A stretch of 64,000 bases of DNA from Bartonella kosoyi (GCF_003606325.2 NZ_CP031843.2:1937501-2001500), one strand, 5' to 3'; counted from the stretch's first letter, positions 1 through 9,836 are shown. The notes: generated by a model not told the origin, from the letters alone. Translations and numbers: made by a program.

Positions 1-1
1 A

Positions 2-502
2 CAACGAAGTGAAACAGAAAGCCAAACAAAGAGTTTAGAACTTTCTCGTGAAAAAGCACAACGTGATCTTGATTCAACCATTATACGTGCACCATTTGAT
101 GGAATTATAGGAAATTTAACAGCAAAAACGGGAGATTTTGTTGTAAATGGCCAACGCCTTGCAGCATTAGTCCCTATCCATGCACTTTATATCGAAGCAA
201 ACTATAAAGAAACACAGTTGCAAAATATTCATGCGGGACAAAAGGCTTATATTTCTGTTGATGCCTTCGAAAAGGAGGTCTTTACAGGAACAGTGCTTTC
301 TATTTCACCCGCAACGGGTGCTGTTTTTTCTCTTCTTCCTCCACAAAACGCGACGGGTAACTTTACAAAGATTGTCCAACGTATTCCGGTACGTATTTCT
401 ATTCCAGAGGAAATCTTAAAGACCGGACATATCCGGGCAGGAATGAGTGTTTCAGTAGAAGTTGATACACGGACAAAACCACAAGATAAAAGCCTCTTAT
501 AA
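2..502 (+). CDS. HlyD/EmrA-family efflux adaptor, C-terminal part (cut by window start)
   Basis: This is the C-terminal 166 residues of a periplasmic membrane-fusion protein; the reading frame is open back to base 2, so the N-terminus lies outside the window. The visible part begins at the end of the coiled-coil hairpin, continues through the second lipoyl half-motif (STIIRAPFDGIIGNL, then GDFVVNGQRLAALVP), and ends with the beta-barrel stretch including the segment HIRAGMSVSVEVDT. These are standard features of the EmrA/HlyD family, which links an inner-membrane pump to an outer-membrane channel. The stop lies 24 bases before a DHA2-type MFS gene on the same strand, so the two probably form one operon encoding a tripartite multidrug pump. 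The family is clear; the substrate is unknown. Confidence 0.9.
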   Translation, partial: QRSETESQTKSLELSREKAQRDLDSTIIRAPFDGIIGNLTAKTGDFVVNGQRLAALVPIHALYIEANYKETQLQNIHAGQKAYISVDAFEKEVFTGTVLSISPATGAVFSLLPPQNATGNFTKIVQRIPVRISIPEEILKTGHIRAGMSVSVEVDTRTKPQDKSLL

Positions 503-526
503 TAACAAGTAAATGACCTCATTATT

Positions 527-2080
527 ATGACATCTTCGATACCAAAGCCCATACAGTCTCAAGAGCGCATAGAAATCCGTAACATTGTGATTTTCATCGT
601 TATGGCCTTTGGCATGTTCATGGCGATTTTGGATATACAAATCGTTGCTTCCTCTTTAGCTGAAGTTCAAGCTGGTCTTGCTGCAAGCTCTGAAGAGATT
701 TCATGGGTTCAAACTTCCTATCTCATTGCTGAAGTCATCATGTTACCCCTTTCTGGGTTCTTAGGAAGATTGCTTTCAACACGCGTTTTCTTCACCATAT
801 CAGCAGTCGGGTTTACGATTACTTCTGTTCTTTGTGCAACAGCAACATCTATTGGAGAGATGATTATCTATCGTGCATTGCAAGGTTTTATCGGTGGTGG
901 AATTATCCCAAGCGTTTTTGTCGCCTCTTATGTTCTTTTTCCTCCTTCCAAACGCCCAGTTGTTACCCCTGTTGTTGGACTCGTGGCAACACTCGCCCCC
1001 ACGATTGGTCCAACGGTCGGTGGTTATCTCTGTCATCTCTTATCATGGCACTGGCTTTTTCTCATCAATGTGCCTTTTGGGATTATTATTTCGATTCTCG
1101 CTTGGAAATTGATTGATTTTGATAAAGCAAATCCATCTCTCATGGCTAAATTTGACTGGTTGGGGCTCATTTCTATGGCTGTTTTTCTGGGAACTTTAGA
1201 GTATGTCCTAGAAGAAGGCGCACGTCATGATTGGCTAAATGATCGGCTGATTCGGGACTTATTCATTATCATGATCTTGTCTGCCGCCCTCTTCTTCTGG
1301 CGCGCATTTACGGCAAAAGAGCCTATTGTTGATCTTACGACTTTTTCTAATTTTAATTTTTCTGCTGCATCCATTTTTTCCTTTTCTTTAGGGATAGGTC
1401 TTTATGGACTCACATATCTTTATCCCGTTTATTTGAGCCAAATCCGCCATTATGATGCCCTCATGATTGGAGAAACATTGTTTCTTTCAGGGTTTGTCAT
1501 GTTATTAACGGCACCTCTTGCCGGATATCTTTCCGCACGAATGGATGCACGTTTGATGATGGCGATAGGACTTTTTGGCTTTGCAATAGGAACTTGGATG
1601 GCGAGTTCTATCACGGACAACTGGGATTTTTGGCAACTCTTTTGGCCGCAAGTTTTCCGTGGTGCTTCTGTAATGTTATGTATGGTTCCTGTTAATAACA
1701 TTGCCTTAGGAACACTGCCGCCAGAACGCATGCAAAATGCTTCTGGACTTTTTAATCTCACACGGAATCTGGGTGGAGCTGTAGGGCTTGCCATTATCAG
1801 TACTCTCATGACAAAACGCACAGACTTCCATTACGAACGAATAGCCGAAACGCTGAACTACGCAAACAGACAAGCAACTGAAATGCTTTCAAAGTTTACT
1901 TTATTTTTCAAGACAGAGACCTTTGATTCATATACGCTTGCTCTTTCTCAATTGTCTGGTATGGCACGCATACAAGCAATGATTATGGCTTTTAGTGATA
2001 TTTTCTTTATCATAACCATTACTTTTGGACTTTTGGCATTTATGACCATTTTTCTCAAAAAAAATACCGCCCCTCACTGA
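527..2080 (+). CDS. DHA2-family MFS drug transporter (EmrB-like)
   Basis: A 517-residue inner-membrane proton-driven exporter of the major facilitator superfamily with 14 predicted membrane segments, the usual EmrB/QacA length. The N-terminal half carries the DHA motifs: LDIQIVASSLAEVQ in the first helix (motif D1), a GFLGRLLSTR loop (motif A), RALQGFIGGGIIPS (motif B) and the motif-C-like stretch GPTVGGYLCHLLSWHWLFLIN. The C-terminal half has ASGLFNLTRNLGGAVG, a stretch typical of EmrB proteins. The gene follows an EmrA-like adaptor by 24 bases, so it is probably the pump component of the same complex. The ATG at 527 has only a weak upstream purine tract, but no better in-frame start exists nearby. 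The substrate cannot be inferred. Confidence 0.93.
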   Translation: MTSSIPKPIQSQERIEIRNIVIFIVMAFGMFMAILDIQIVASSLAEVQAGLAASSEEISWVQTSYLIAEVIMLPLSGFLGRLLSTRVFFTISAVGFTITSVLCATATSIGEMIIYRALQGFIGGGIIPSVFVASYVLFPPSKRPVVTPVVGLVATLAPTIGPTVGGYLCHLLSWHWLFLINVPFGIIISILAWKLIDFDKANPSLMAKFDWLGLISMAVFLGTLEYVLEEGARHDWLNDRLIRDLFIIMILSAALFFWRAFTAKEPIVDLTTFSNFNFSAASIFSFSLGIGLYGLTYLYPVYLSQIRHYDALMIGETLFLSGFVMLLTAPLAGYLSARMDARLMMAIGLFGFAIGTWMASSITDNWDFWQLFWPQVFRGASVMLCMVPVNNIALGTLPPERMQNASGLFNLTRNLGGAVGLAIISTLMTKRTDFHYERIAETLNYANRQATEMLSKFTLFFKTETFDSYTLALSQLSGMARIQAMIMAFSDIFFIITITFGLLAFMTIFLKKNTAPH

Positions 2081-2888
2081 TTCTCCACCAAGTCACTGAG
2101 TTGAATTTAAAGTGAGAAATACCTTATTACTATTCTCGATAACTTTATCGTCCCTTAAGGAAGAAGATAAGTCAGCATATGATCCTAAACAACTTTTTCT
2201 GATAAAAATTCTTTTCAATGCATAACTCTTTAGACATAAAAAAATAACATCTCACATGAAAACTTATTTTAGATGAGAGGATAGTAAAATAAAGACTTGA
2301 TCATAAGGGCTCTACACCATAGAAAATAAAGCAGCTCTTTCTGTAATATTTTTGATTTCTCACCATAGGGCAAAAAAACTATTAAAAAAAATATTTTCCC
2401 TCTCATGAGATTTCTCATCTTTCGGACAATCTATTTTACGCTACTGTCCTCATAAAAACGATCCTGTAAGATTCTGTGCGCTTCACTCTTTTTAAGCTTA
2501 CGAGAATGGATCACCTTTTTCTTTTCCTATTCTCCATGGTGTCCTCTTTCTTTGAAGTATTTCATAAAAGATTGATGATTCTTTTGAGTTTTATTTACGT
2601 CCCCATTTCCTTACGATCAGAAGCTGCTACTCTATATAGAGCAATGATTTTTTGATTCTGCATATAAAATTTGAAATGAGAATCCTGTATTCGACACGCT
2701 CATACCACTTGAAAAACATTGTCTTTAGAAGCTATTCTCTTTAGAGTAAAAAGGTAAGAATATGTTTTTTTAAGAAGTTTTCAAACATGTAATTTTATTT
2801 TTTATGCTCTGTACAAACTCTTTGTTGCCTGCCAATAGGCTCTCTTTTTTACTGCCCGCAGTATCGAAAAACAAAATAAATACAATCT
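2081..2888. other. Intergenic spacer with no recognisable gene
   Basis: About 800 bases of AT-rich DNA lie between the converging emrB-like and acetyltransferase genes. No coding-like frame, RNA gene or clear terminator hairpin was found on either strand. Confidence 0.5.
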
Positions 2889-3473
2889 TCAAGCCACTTT
2901 ATGATGCTGAAAACGCCTAGAAACGGCTCGTTCTCCGCTCGCAACCAAAGTGCCATAACAACCAGAAAGATAGTGTGGTATCAGTTCTAAGCCTTGAAAA
3001 CGATGCTTTTCGTAAGGACCAGGCATAGCTAAATTTTCTGTTAAGCGATTTGAAAAACCAAAACGTTGATAAAATTCAAAATCTCCTACCAATAAAATAG
3101 CGCCATATCCTAATTTTTTGGCTGTTTCAATTGCATGGCGGACTAAAATTGATCCTATTCCCATACCAGAACATTCAGTAGCAACAGCCAAAGGTCCCAA
3201 AAGTAAAGCATGTTGTGTTTCATTTTTTTCTTTTAAAAAAGACACATGCCAAAGACGTACACTGCCCACAAGCTCACCAAATACATTTTTAACCACAAAA
3301 GAAAGCCCTTGAGCCGCTAACCGACCACGACGTAAAGCCTCTGATGACTTACGTTTACGTCCACGCCCCATCGTTGCATCAAGCAAAATTTCTCGATAAG
3401 GCTTGTCTGCTTCTTGCTCCAATAAAAGTGTAAAACATGCCCCATTTTTTGTTTGAAAATTAATCATGTTCAT
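2889..3473 (-). CDS. GNAT-family N-acetyltransferase
   Basis: A 194-residue cytoplasmic protein with the GNAT acetyl-CoA binding fold. The central strand reads HALLLGPLAVATECSGMGIG, followed by GSILVRHAIETAKKLGY. This is the beta4-alpha3 pyrophosphate-binding loop (Q/R-x-x-G-x-G/A) in a slightly altered form, with ECSGMGIG. Beyond it, LLVGDFEFYQRFGF is the typical YYxrfGF segment of YhbS/YjcK-like acetyltransferases. The N-terminal part has a basic segment (GRGRKRKSSEALRRGRL). The substrate is not evident. The gene stands alone, 77 bases downstream of the decarboxylase on the same strand, so cotranscription is possible. Confidence 0.85.
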   Translation of the reverse strand: MNMINFQTKNGACFTLLLEQEADKPYREILLDATMGRGRKRKSSEALRRGRLAAQGLSFVVKNVFGELVGSVRLWHVSFLKEKNETQHALLLGPLAVATECSGMGIGSILVRHAIETAKKLGYGAILLVGDFEFYQRFGFSNRLTENLAMPGPYEKHRFQGLELIPHYLSGCYGTLVASGERAVSRRFQHHKVA

Positions 3474-3550
3474 CTCGATGACCCACCCTCTTATAGTGCA
3501 ATGACGAGCACAGCAAAAAATCTAAAAACACCTATCGTTACAAGGAAATT

Positions 3551-4684
3551 TCAGATCACATACGATCGTAAAGGTTCAAAACCATTAAAGGCAACAGATG
3601 CGTAAGTTGCTGTGTAAGCACCCGTTCCATGAATCAATATCTTATCTCCGATCGTTAGGGATAAAGGAAGCGGATAAGGTGTTTTTTCATAGAGAACATC
3701 TGCCGAATCGCATGTTGGTCCAGCTAAAATACAAGGCTCCATAACCTTATCATCATGAGGGGTCTCAATAGGATAACGAATGGCTTCATCCATCGTTTCA
3801 GCAAGACCATTAAATTTTCCAATATCAAGATAAACCCATCGGACATTATCATTATCAGCTTTTTTAGAGATCAGAACAACTTCTGTGCGAATAACACCCG
3901 CATTGCCAACCATAGCACGCCCTGGCTCAATAATTGTCTCAGGAATACGATTGCCAAAATGCTTTTTTAATGAATCAAAAACTGCCGTACCATAAACTTG
4001 TTCTGTAGGAACATCTTTTAAATAACGCGTTGGAAAACCACCCCCCATATTCACCAACTTCAGTGAAATACCTTCTTGTTCTAAATTTTTAAAAACCGCA
4101 GCGACATCCGATAAAGCACGATCCCACGCACTTAGATCAACTTGCTGAGATCCAACATGAAAAGAAACACCATGGGCTTGCAAACCTAATTGGTGTGCGC
4201 GTTTTAGCACATCAACCGCCATAGAAGGGACACAACCAAACTTTCGTGACAATGGCCACTCTGCACCTTTTCCATCGGTAAGAACGCGGCAAAAAACCCG
4301 CGCTCCTGGAGCAGCACGTGCAATTTTTTCGACTTCTTCAATACAATCAACCGCATAAAGTGAAACGCCCAATGCATAGGCTTGTGCGATATCACGTTCT
4401 TTTTTAATCGTATTCCCAAAAGAAATACGCTCTGGCGTTGCCCCTGCTTTTAAAGCCATTTCAATTTCTGCAACAGAAGCCGCATCAAAAGAAGATCCTA
4501 AAGAACTTAGCAAACGCAAGATTTCAGGAGCTGGATTGGCCTTTATTGCGTAAAAAATACGAGACTGCGGCAGAGCTTTTTCAAAATTTAAATAGTTGTC
4601 ACGAACAACATCAAGATCAACAATTAAGCATGGACCTTCAGAACGATGCGTTGCAAGAAAATCGCGAATACGTTGCGTTGCCAT
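3551..4684 (-). CDS. Ornithine/lysine decarboxylase, fold-type III PLP enzyme
   Basis: A 377-residue decarboxylase of the eukaryotic-ODC-like (group IV) family, which converts ornithine (and in some members lysine) to putrescine (cadaverine) for polyamine synthesis. PLP-binding Lys lies in FYAIKANPAPEILRLL (near residue 47). Other family motifs are SFHVGSQ, the glycine loop NMGGGFP, the phosphate-binding EPGRAMVGNAG, the catalytic-Cys segment GPTCDSADVLYE and the C-terminal GAYTATYASVAFNGFEP. The ATG at 4684 has an AAGGAGA sequence 7 bases upstream and is preferred over the TTG two codons earlier. A long structured leader precedes it. Length and motifs match alphaproteobacterial ornithine decarboxylases; ornithine versus lysine preference cannot be decided by eye. 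Confidence 0.93.
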   Translation of the reverse strand: MATQRIRDFLATHRSEGPCLIVDLDVVRDNYLNFEKALPQSRIFYAIKANPAPEILRLLSSLGSSFDAASVAEIEMALKAGATPERISFGNTIKKERDIAQAYALGVSLYAVDCIEEVEKIARAAPGARVFCRVLTDGKGAEWPLSRKFGCVPSMAVDVLKRAHQLGLQAHGVSFHVGSQQVDLSAWDRALSDVAAVFKNLEQEGISLKLVNMGGGFPTRYLKDVPTEQVYGTAVFDSLKKHFGNRIPETIIEPGRAMVGNAGVIRTEVVLISKKADNDNVRWVYLDIGKFNGLAETMDEAIRYPIETPHDDKVMEPCILAGPTCDSADVLYEKTPYPLPLSLTIGDKILIHGTGAYTATYASVAFNGFEPLRSYVI

Positions 4685-4899
4685 CTGCAATTCTCCTTGA
4701 GGGAATGCTCCCCCACTCTATGCTTGGACAGCCAAAACTGCCAAAAGCCAAAGGACAAAAAACACACAACAACCATCCCCATTCTGATCACCAAAAACCA
4801 GAAATTAGCATTGCATGCAGCGAAAGAACAGCGCGAAAGCCGCGTTATTCTACTTTATCTGCCTTTTTGATTGGAGTTGAGAAAACCACTTCCGCACTG

Positions 4900-5100
4900 A
4901 AGGCAATGAGGTGTGCCTCTATAGTAATCCCAGCATTTAAAAGCTGGAAGACACCAGAAAGGCCCGCACCGTCGTTGCTTCAAGATGTCCTCATTTTTGC
5001 AATTGGCTGCAAGAATGACTGGAGCGGTTAGTTCCAGGTACCGTACCGGTTGACCTCACCATTTGAGAACCAGCGGACACCCACAGGCACGTGCGACTTT
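4900..5100 (-). ncRNA. Probable speF-type leader RNA of the decarboxylase gene
   Basis: The about 400 bases upstream of the decarboxylase contain a GC-rich, strongly structured block unlike the surrounding AT-rich spacer. Read on the minus strand, it has the run GTGTCCGCTGGTTCTCA, then GGTGAGGTCAACCGGTACGG with a self-complementary GGTAC/GTACC core, and GGAACTAACCGCTCCAGTCA. A clean hairpin CCAGC-tttaaat-GCTGG lies at 4930-4947. The speF motif (Rfam speF, described by comparative genomics in Alphaproteobacteria) is a long conserved leader upstream of ornithine decarboxylase genes, and this element has the right position, strand and general character. The identification rests on context and memory of the motif, not on a covariance-model match. 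Boundaries are approximate. Confidence 0.6.
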
Positions 5101-5764
5101 GGGCAAGGAGTCCTATAAAACGAATCCTCTCTCATTTCAATCATTTTTTTATTTTTAAACATTTTTTAATCTTTCAAGAGAACATGATGCTAAAAAGCAA
5201 CACTCTCCGCCACCAGATAAAGCCATCCGCCCACTTTTATGAGATCACTCCCCTACACAATCCGTACAACAGAAATCACAATCTTGCTTTAAAAGCGCCT
5301 CTTGTTTAGCTTTCCCATTCTATTTTTCCAACATTCTTTATAAAAAAAACGCAACATATCACACTCAACACATTCATTTATAATTGATACTTTCATTATT
5401 CTAATCTTAGATCAAGAATCCAATCTTAAAATACTTTCATTTTCCCCTCTCTTACAAATGCATCAATCACAATCATGTCTTTTCACATCACAAGTGTAAA
5501 CCAGCGTGTGGCTACAAAAAAGTTGAAAAAAAGAGTAAAATATCTCTTATAAATCCTTTTAACGTGAGGAATTCCAACATTGAAATCTGGGGATATCTGG
5601 ACTGAAGCAGCAGCATCTTTAAAGATAACGATATCCTTCCCCCCATCACCCCTTATCTTGCTCACTAATATCCTAAAAAAACATCCGTACTTTCAACATC
5701 CATTTCACCCTATCCTTAAAGCAAGAGATCATGTAAAATCACTGTATAATAGAGCCGATATGGT
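5101..5764. other. Intergenic spacer with no recognisable gene
   Basis: This is AT-rich DNA between the decarboxylase leader and a degenerate repeat copy. Short open frames exist, but none has coding character or a homologue I recognise. It may hold the promoter of the minus-strand decarboxylase leader. Confidence 0.45.
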
Positions 5765-6055
5765 ATAACTCAACTGCGTTTCACCATCTTGAAGCTTCAT
5801 AAAAGAGCGAGCCGATCATCATCACGCACTAAACCAATGTGCAACAGCTCTTGACATTTAAGAGGATTCATAAGAGGCATATCTTTCTTGTATCATTTTA
5901 CTCTACAGGACTTTCCTCGCTTGTAATGTGCAAAAGACATGGATTTTAATTGATTCAATATAGAAACAGACTTGGAATGAAAAAAACCTCACAATATTCA
6001 GATCTCTTATTCAAGATGGAAACAGTAAATTATTATAAATCAATGTTCTAGACTG
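5765..6055 (-). repeat. Diverged copy of the dispersed about 400 bp intergenic element (reverse orientation)
   Basis: The sequence matches, in reverse orientation, the element best preserved at 25,850-26,290. Shared landmarks include CATCTT-AAGCTTCATAAAAG, the AAGAGGCAT-TCTTTCTTGTAT block, TTGTAATGTGCAAA, TTGATTCAATAT and the terminal TTATAAATCAATG. No open frame survives. Confidence 0.55.
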
Positions 6056-6173
6056 TTCGTCAACGGCTTTTCTATTTTAAAATGAAAAGTATTTAAAAGA
6101 TACAATCTCCTATCAAATAAAGCAGAGTGGAAAATCTATAATGATTATTTATCAATCAATAAATTAATGTAAA

Positions 6174-6200
6174 GAAAAAGACCGAAAAACATCCGGTCTT
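6174..6200 (-). terminator. Rho-independent terminator of trhO
   Basis: On the minus strand an AAGACCG/CGGTCTT stem with a 9-base loop is followed by a T-rich run (TTTTTCTTT). It lies about 90 bases past the trhO stop codon. Confidence 0.65.
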
Positions 6201-6289
6201 ATGAAATATTTTTCTACCAAGATAAAGGCGATTCTCTCTTGAATTTAAAAGAAAAATGCTAAACCTTAAATCCCTACACAAGGATATTC

Positions 6290-7219
6290 TTACGTTCCTT
6301 GATGCGCATCAATTGCACGCAACTTCAATAATTGGAATTGTCTATGGCGCTCACGAAAACGCTCTCTATCCGCTTCACTACGCGTGTTATAACAAGCCTC
6401 ACAAGAAACACCTTCCTCATAATGAGGCGATAATTTGCTTTCAGCATTCAGAGGAGAACGACACGCGCGACAGAGTTCGCGTCCACATTCCTCAAGACCA
6501 TGCTGCACAGAAACCCGCTCATCAAAAACAAAGCATTCTCCCCACCATAAACTTCTCTCTTTTGGAATTGTTTCCAAATATTTCAGAATTCCTCCTTTTA
6601 AATGGTACACTTGGTCATACCCAAGTTCACGAACATACGCTGTTGATTTTTCACACCGAATACCACCTGTACAAAACATAGCAATTTTCTTTTTTTTCTT
6701 CAAATCAGCTTCATGTTGACGCACCCATTCAGGAAATTCGCGAAATGTTTTAATCTGTGGATCAATCGCTCCTTGAAAACTCCCAATTGCATATTCATAA
6801 TCATTCCGGGTATCGATCAAAATTGTCTCTTCATCTTGAATAAGAGCATTCCAATCTTCAGGCTCCACATAAGTCCCAACAACTTTTAGCGGATCAACCC
6901 CTTCAACGCCCATTGTTACAATTTCCTTTTTTAACCGCACTTTCATGCGATGAAAAGGCATTTTTGATGCCCATGAATATTTAATTTCCGGCGTTTGAAA
7001 CGCTGGCACAGCCGTAATAAAATCGATCAACGCCTCAATCGCTTCACAAGAACCAGCAACAGTTCCATTAATTCCCTCTTGTGCTAAAAGGAGGGTTCCT
7101 TTGATATCCTTTGCCCGACATAAATCCTGCAAAGGCTTTTGTAATTGACGATAATGCTTCAAATCTGCAAAGCAATAAAGTGCAGCAACTTTAAAATTCT
7201 TTTCCATGTCTTTTGCCAT
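6290..7219 (-). CDS. trhO: tRNA uridine(34) hydroxylase, rhodanese family
   Basis: This protein of about 309 residues belongs to the UPF0176/YceA family, now known as TrhO. The family performs oxygen-dependent hydroxylation of U34 in certain tRNAs, the first step toward 5-(carboxy)methoxyuridine. The N-terminal third is the family-specific ferredoxin-like domain ([11 protein letters not shown] at about residue 50). The middle is a rhodanese domain with [14 protein letters not shown] and the active-site loop [15 protein letters not shown] containing the essential Cys. The C-terminus has paired cysteines ([21 protein letters not shown]), probably a zinc site. The ATG at 7219 is chosen; a TTG eight codons upstream is also in frame. 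A terminator lies downstream. Family assignment is firm. Confidence 0.93.
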   Translation of the reverse strand: MAKDMEKNFKVAALYCFADLKHYRQLQKPLQDLCRAKDIKGTLLLAQEGINGTVAGSCEAIEALIDFITAVPAFQTPEIKYSWASKMPFHRMKVRLKKEIVTMGVEGVDPLKVVGTYVEPEDWNALIQDEETILIDTRNDYEYAIGSFQGAIDPQIKTFREFPEWVRQHEADLKKKKKIAMFCTGGIRCEKSTAYVRELGYDQVYHLKGGILKYLETIPKERSLWWGECFVFDERVSVQHGLEECGRELCRACRSPLNAESKLSPHYEEGVSCEACYNTRSEADRERFRERHRQFQLLKLRAIDAHQGT

Positions 7220-7319
7220 AACGCGCGTTTCATCTAATTTCAAGATCTATTCATTTACTCTTTAACATATTGTGCTTAATCAAACGATATAAATAATATC
7301 CTCTCGAAGAAAGAACATT

Positions 7320-7985
7320 ATGTGCCAAAAAAGAGAAACCCTTTTATCATACCTCCAAGGACAAACTGTTATACCTATTTTGACCATCAACAATTTACAA
7401 GATGCTGTACCTTTAGCACGAGCTCTTGTCAAAGGCGGATTAAAAACAATTGAGATCACCTTGCGAACACCACATGCTCTCAAAGCCATTCAGATAATGA
7501 CACAAGAAGTCCCTGAAGCTATTGTTGGGGCTGGAACAATTCTCAACACAACACACTACGAACAAGCCGAACAAGCTGGAGCAAAATTCATCGTAAGCCC
7601 TGGATTATCAAATGAATTAATCAATTGTGCAAAAAATAGTGAAATTCCGCTTCTTCCTGGTGCAATGACCCCAAGTGAACTCATGCAAGCTTTAGACAAA
7701 GGCTATTCATATCTTAAATTTTTCCCTGCCAAAACCGCTGGAGGTCTTGCCTTCATCCAAGCGTTAGCCTCTCCTTTCTCTGAAATTTTCTTTTGCCCTA
7801 CAGGCGGTCTAACACAAAAAAGTGCAACACAATGGCTCCAACTTCCTAACGTCTTCTGCGTTGGCGGTTCTTGGATAGCACCCCAACAGCTGATTGCTAT
7901 AAAGGATTGGGATTCGATGAGTGCCTTAGCGCATACTGCGTCACAACTCTTCTCTCACTTTACAAAAACGCACTCTACAACATGA
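7320..7985 (+). CDS. eda: 2-dehydro-3-deoxy-6-phosphogluconate (KDPG) aldolase
   Basis: A 221-residue class I aldolase that splits KDPG into pyruvate and glyceraldehyde-3-phosphate; it can also act on 4-hydroxy-2-oxoglutarate. Diagnostic segments are GGLKTIEITLRTP with the catalytic Glu, VGAGTILN, KFIVSPGLSNEL, LPGAMTPSELMQAL and the Schiff-base Lys in SYLKFFPAKTAGG, followed by FCPTGGL for phosphate binding. The length matches the family. The start has a purine-rich GAAGAAAG 6-14 bases upstream. Its last codons run into a broken fragment of the neighbouring reductase gene, so the final residues may have been replaced by that rearrangement. The upstream neighbour trhO is divergent. Confidence 0.93.
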   Translation: MCQKRETLLSYLQGQTVIPILTINNLQDAVPLARALVKGGLKTIEITLRTPHALKAIQIMTQEVPEAIVGAGTILNTTHYEQAEQAGAKFIVSPGLSNELINCAKNSEIPLLPGAMTPSELMQALDKGYSYLKFFPAKTAGGLAFIQALASPFSEIFFCPTGGLTQKSATQWLQLPNVFCVGGSWIAPQQLIAIKDWDSMSALAHTASQLFSHFTKTHSTT

Positions 7986-8378
7986 AGGTGCGGACGCATT
8001 ATTTGTTCCTTCAACGAGACCAAAGCTTTCACACATCCTTGCACAATCTTTTAACATTGCCATGGAACCACAAATCATCACCCGATCTTCATCAGGATGA
8101 ATTTTGGGCAAGCCTGTTGTTTCAAAAAAAACACCGCTCTCCATAACAGCCGTAATACGTCCCATATGCACAGAAGATTCACGCGTGGTCATAGGGTAAA
8201 ATTTCAACTGTTGTGCATATTCCCCAATCAATGGATCTTGTTGCAAAGAGCAAACAAGGTTTTTTGCATAAGCCAACGCATTCTTTTCATGCGATGTTTG
8301 AAAAGAACAACTTCTGAAAATTTTTTACAAAGTTCAGGATCACGAATAAGGTTTGCAAAAGGAGCACCAGCCCCTACC
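7965..8378 (-). pseudogene. Broken partial duplicate of ferredoxin-NADP reductase (C-terminal third)
   Basis: This stretch repeats 8,383-8,798 at roughly 90 percent identity by eye, in direct orientation. It corresponds to the C-terminal part of the reductase (QQDPLIGEYAQQLKFYP, DEDRVMICGSMAMLKD). There is no start region, frameshifts appear in the part equivalent to EVILIQTTREKNEL, and the C-terminus is shifted out of frame so that it reads CRVRFCKVREEL instead of the normal ending. It abuts the intact gene and overlaps the 3' end of eda. It is best read as the leftover of a tandem duplication that later decayed. Confidence 0.85.
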
Positions 8379-8379
8379 A

Positions 8380-9210
8380 TCACTCTACAAAAGCGCGCTC
8401 TACAACATAAGTCGCAGGAACATTATTCGCCCCTTCAACAAGACCAAAGCTTTCACACATCCTTGCACAATCTTTTAACATTGCCATGGAACCACAAATC
8501 ATCACCCGATCTTCATCAGGATGAATTTTGGGCAGACCGGTTGTTTCAAAAAAAGCACCGCTCTCCATAACAGTCGTAATGCGCCCCATATGCTCAGAAG
8601 ATTCACGCGTAGTCATAGGATAAAATTTCAACTGTTGTGCATATTCCCCAATCAGTGGATCTTGTTGCAAAGAGCAAACAAGGTCTTTTGCATAAGTTAA
8701 CTCATTCTTTTCACGCGTTGTTTGAATAAGAATAACTTCTGAAAATTTTTCATAAGTATCCGGATCACGAATAAGGCTTGCAAAAGGAGCAACCCCCGTT
8801 CCTGTTGAAAGGAGATAAAGGCGTTTTCCAGGAATAAGAGCATCCAGAACCAAAGTTCCTGTAGATTTTTTACGCATAAGGACTGTATCACCGATTTTAA
8901 TTTTTTGCAGATGCTCAGTTAATGGCCCTCCTGGAACTTTTATCGAAAAAAACTCAAGCTGTTCATCCCAAAAGGGACTTGCAATCGAATAAGCACGATA
9001 AATCGGCTTTTTTGCATTTGGCAAACCGATCATAACAAATTCACCCGAACGAAAACGAAAACTTTCCGGACGATTCAGGCGAAATTTAAACAAACGATCT
9101 GTATAATGATAAACTTCTTGAACCGTAAGAGCGTATACATTCTCAGGAATCGGAAAATTTGAAGCAACGCTGCTGCTGTTTGACGGAACATTGGTAGCAG
9201 ACGTATTCAT
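8380..9210 (-). CDS. fpr: Ferredoxin--NADP+ reductase
   Basis: A 276-residue FAD-dependent oxidoreductase that passes electrons between NADPH and ferredoxin or flavodoxin in the cytoplasm. The FAD-binding motif is RAYSIASP (RxYS type), followed by KVPGGPLTEHL and GDTVLMRKKSTGTLVL. The NADP-binding domain has LLSTGTGVAPFASLIRDP, then VMICGSMAMLKD and the C-terminal AFVE, as in the alphaproteobacterial subclass that ends in VE-like residues. An ATG at 9210 has GGGGAAG three bases upstream and is preferred over the ATG four codons earlier, which overlaps that ribosome site. A decayed copy of the last third of the gene lies immediately downstream. Confidence 0.93.
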   Translation of the reverse strand: MNTSATNVPSNSSSVASNFPIPENVYALTVQEVYHYTDRLFKFRLNRPESFRFRSGEFVMIGLPNAKKPIYRAYSIASPFWDEQLEFFSIKVPGGPLTEHLQKIKIGDTVLMRKKSTGTLVLDALIPGKRLYLLSTGTGVAPFASLIRDPDTYEKFSEVILIQTTREKNELTYAKDLVCSLQQDPLIGEYAQQLKFYPMTTRESSEHMGRITTVMESGAFFETTGLPKIHPDEDRVMICGSMAMLKDCARMCESFGLVEGANNVPATYVVERAFVE

Positions 9211-9836
9211 ACACTTCCCCATATCTTTATTGAACGTTAAATTTCGAATCCCTGACGTGATATAGTACGTGCATCACCATCTGCCAACAATTTTCTTAAA
9301 ACAAAAGTCTTAAGATTAACACTTTTATGTCCAAATCAATCGCATGAAGAAAATGCCAATACAAATTATATTCAAAGAAAAATAAAAATCTTGAGCCTTA
9401 AACAATCACTACACTTTCTTCGCTTTTAACACACAACGCATATTTTCCATTGTTAAGAGAGCCATGCAGGTTCATCAAAACAACCTCATCCGCAACCAAC
9501 AGCCTAACATTGCACTCTTCAAAATGATACAATACAATAAATTATGCTTTATTTTTTTTAATATGCCTCAACAAGAGAAAATAAGTAAAAATCAAAAGTC
9601 TATGTTCCACAAGTTATCAGAAAACACCGTGTTGCTAACAACACAAATAAAACTAAAATATCTCTTATATCCAGAGTATCATTTTAGATAAAAAATGGCT
9701 TTCATGGTACATAATTCAGTATGGGAGATTTATGATTTTGACCGTCGCAAATAGTATCTTTTCCTTGTATCCTAAGGAACCTCTGTAACATAACTAAAGA
9801 AAAAGCCGTACGCACAAACACAGATAAGATTTTAAA
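9211..9836. other. Divergent intergenic region between fpr and alr
   Basis: About 600 AT-rich bases separate two divergent genes and must include both promoters. A 75-codon open frame on the plus strand at 9464-9691 has no coding-like composition and no recognised similarity. No structured RNA was seen. Confidence 0.45.

Noticed and set aside
4438..5031. 197-codon plus-strand open frame
   Set aside because: It runs antisense through the start of the decarboxylase and across its structured leader; composition is not protein-like.
6256..6681. 141-codon plus-strand open frame
   Set aside because: It lies antisense within trhO, whose reading is supported by family motifs.
9464..9691. 75-codon frame between fpr and alr
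   Set aside because: AT-rich random composition and no ribosome site.
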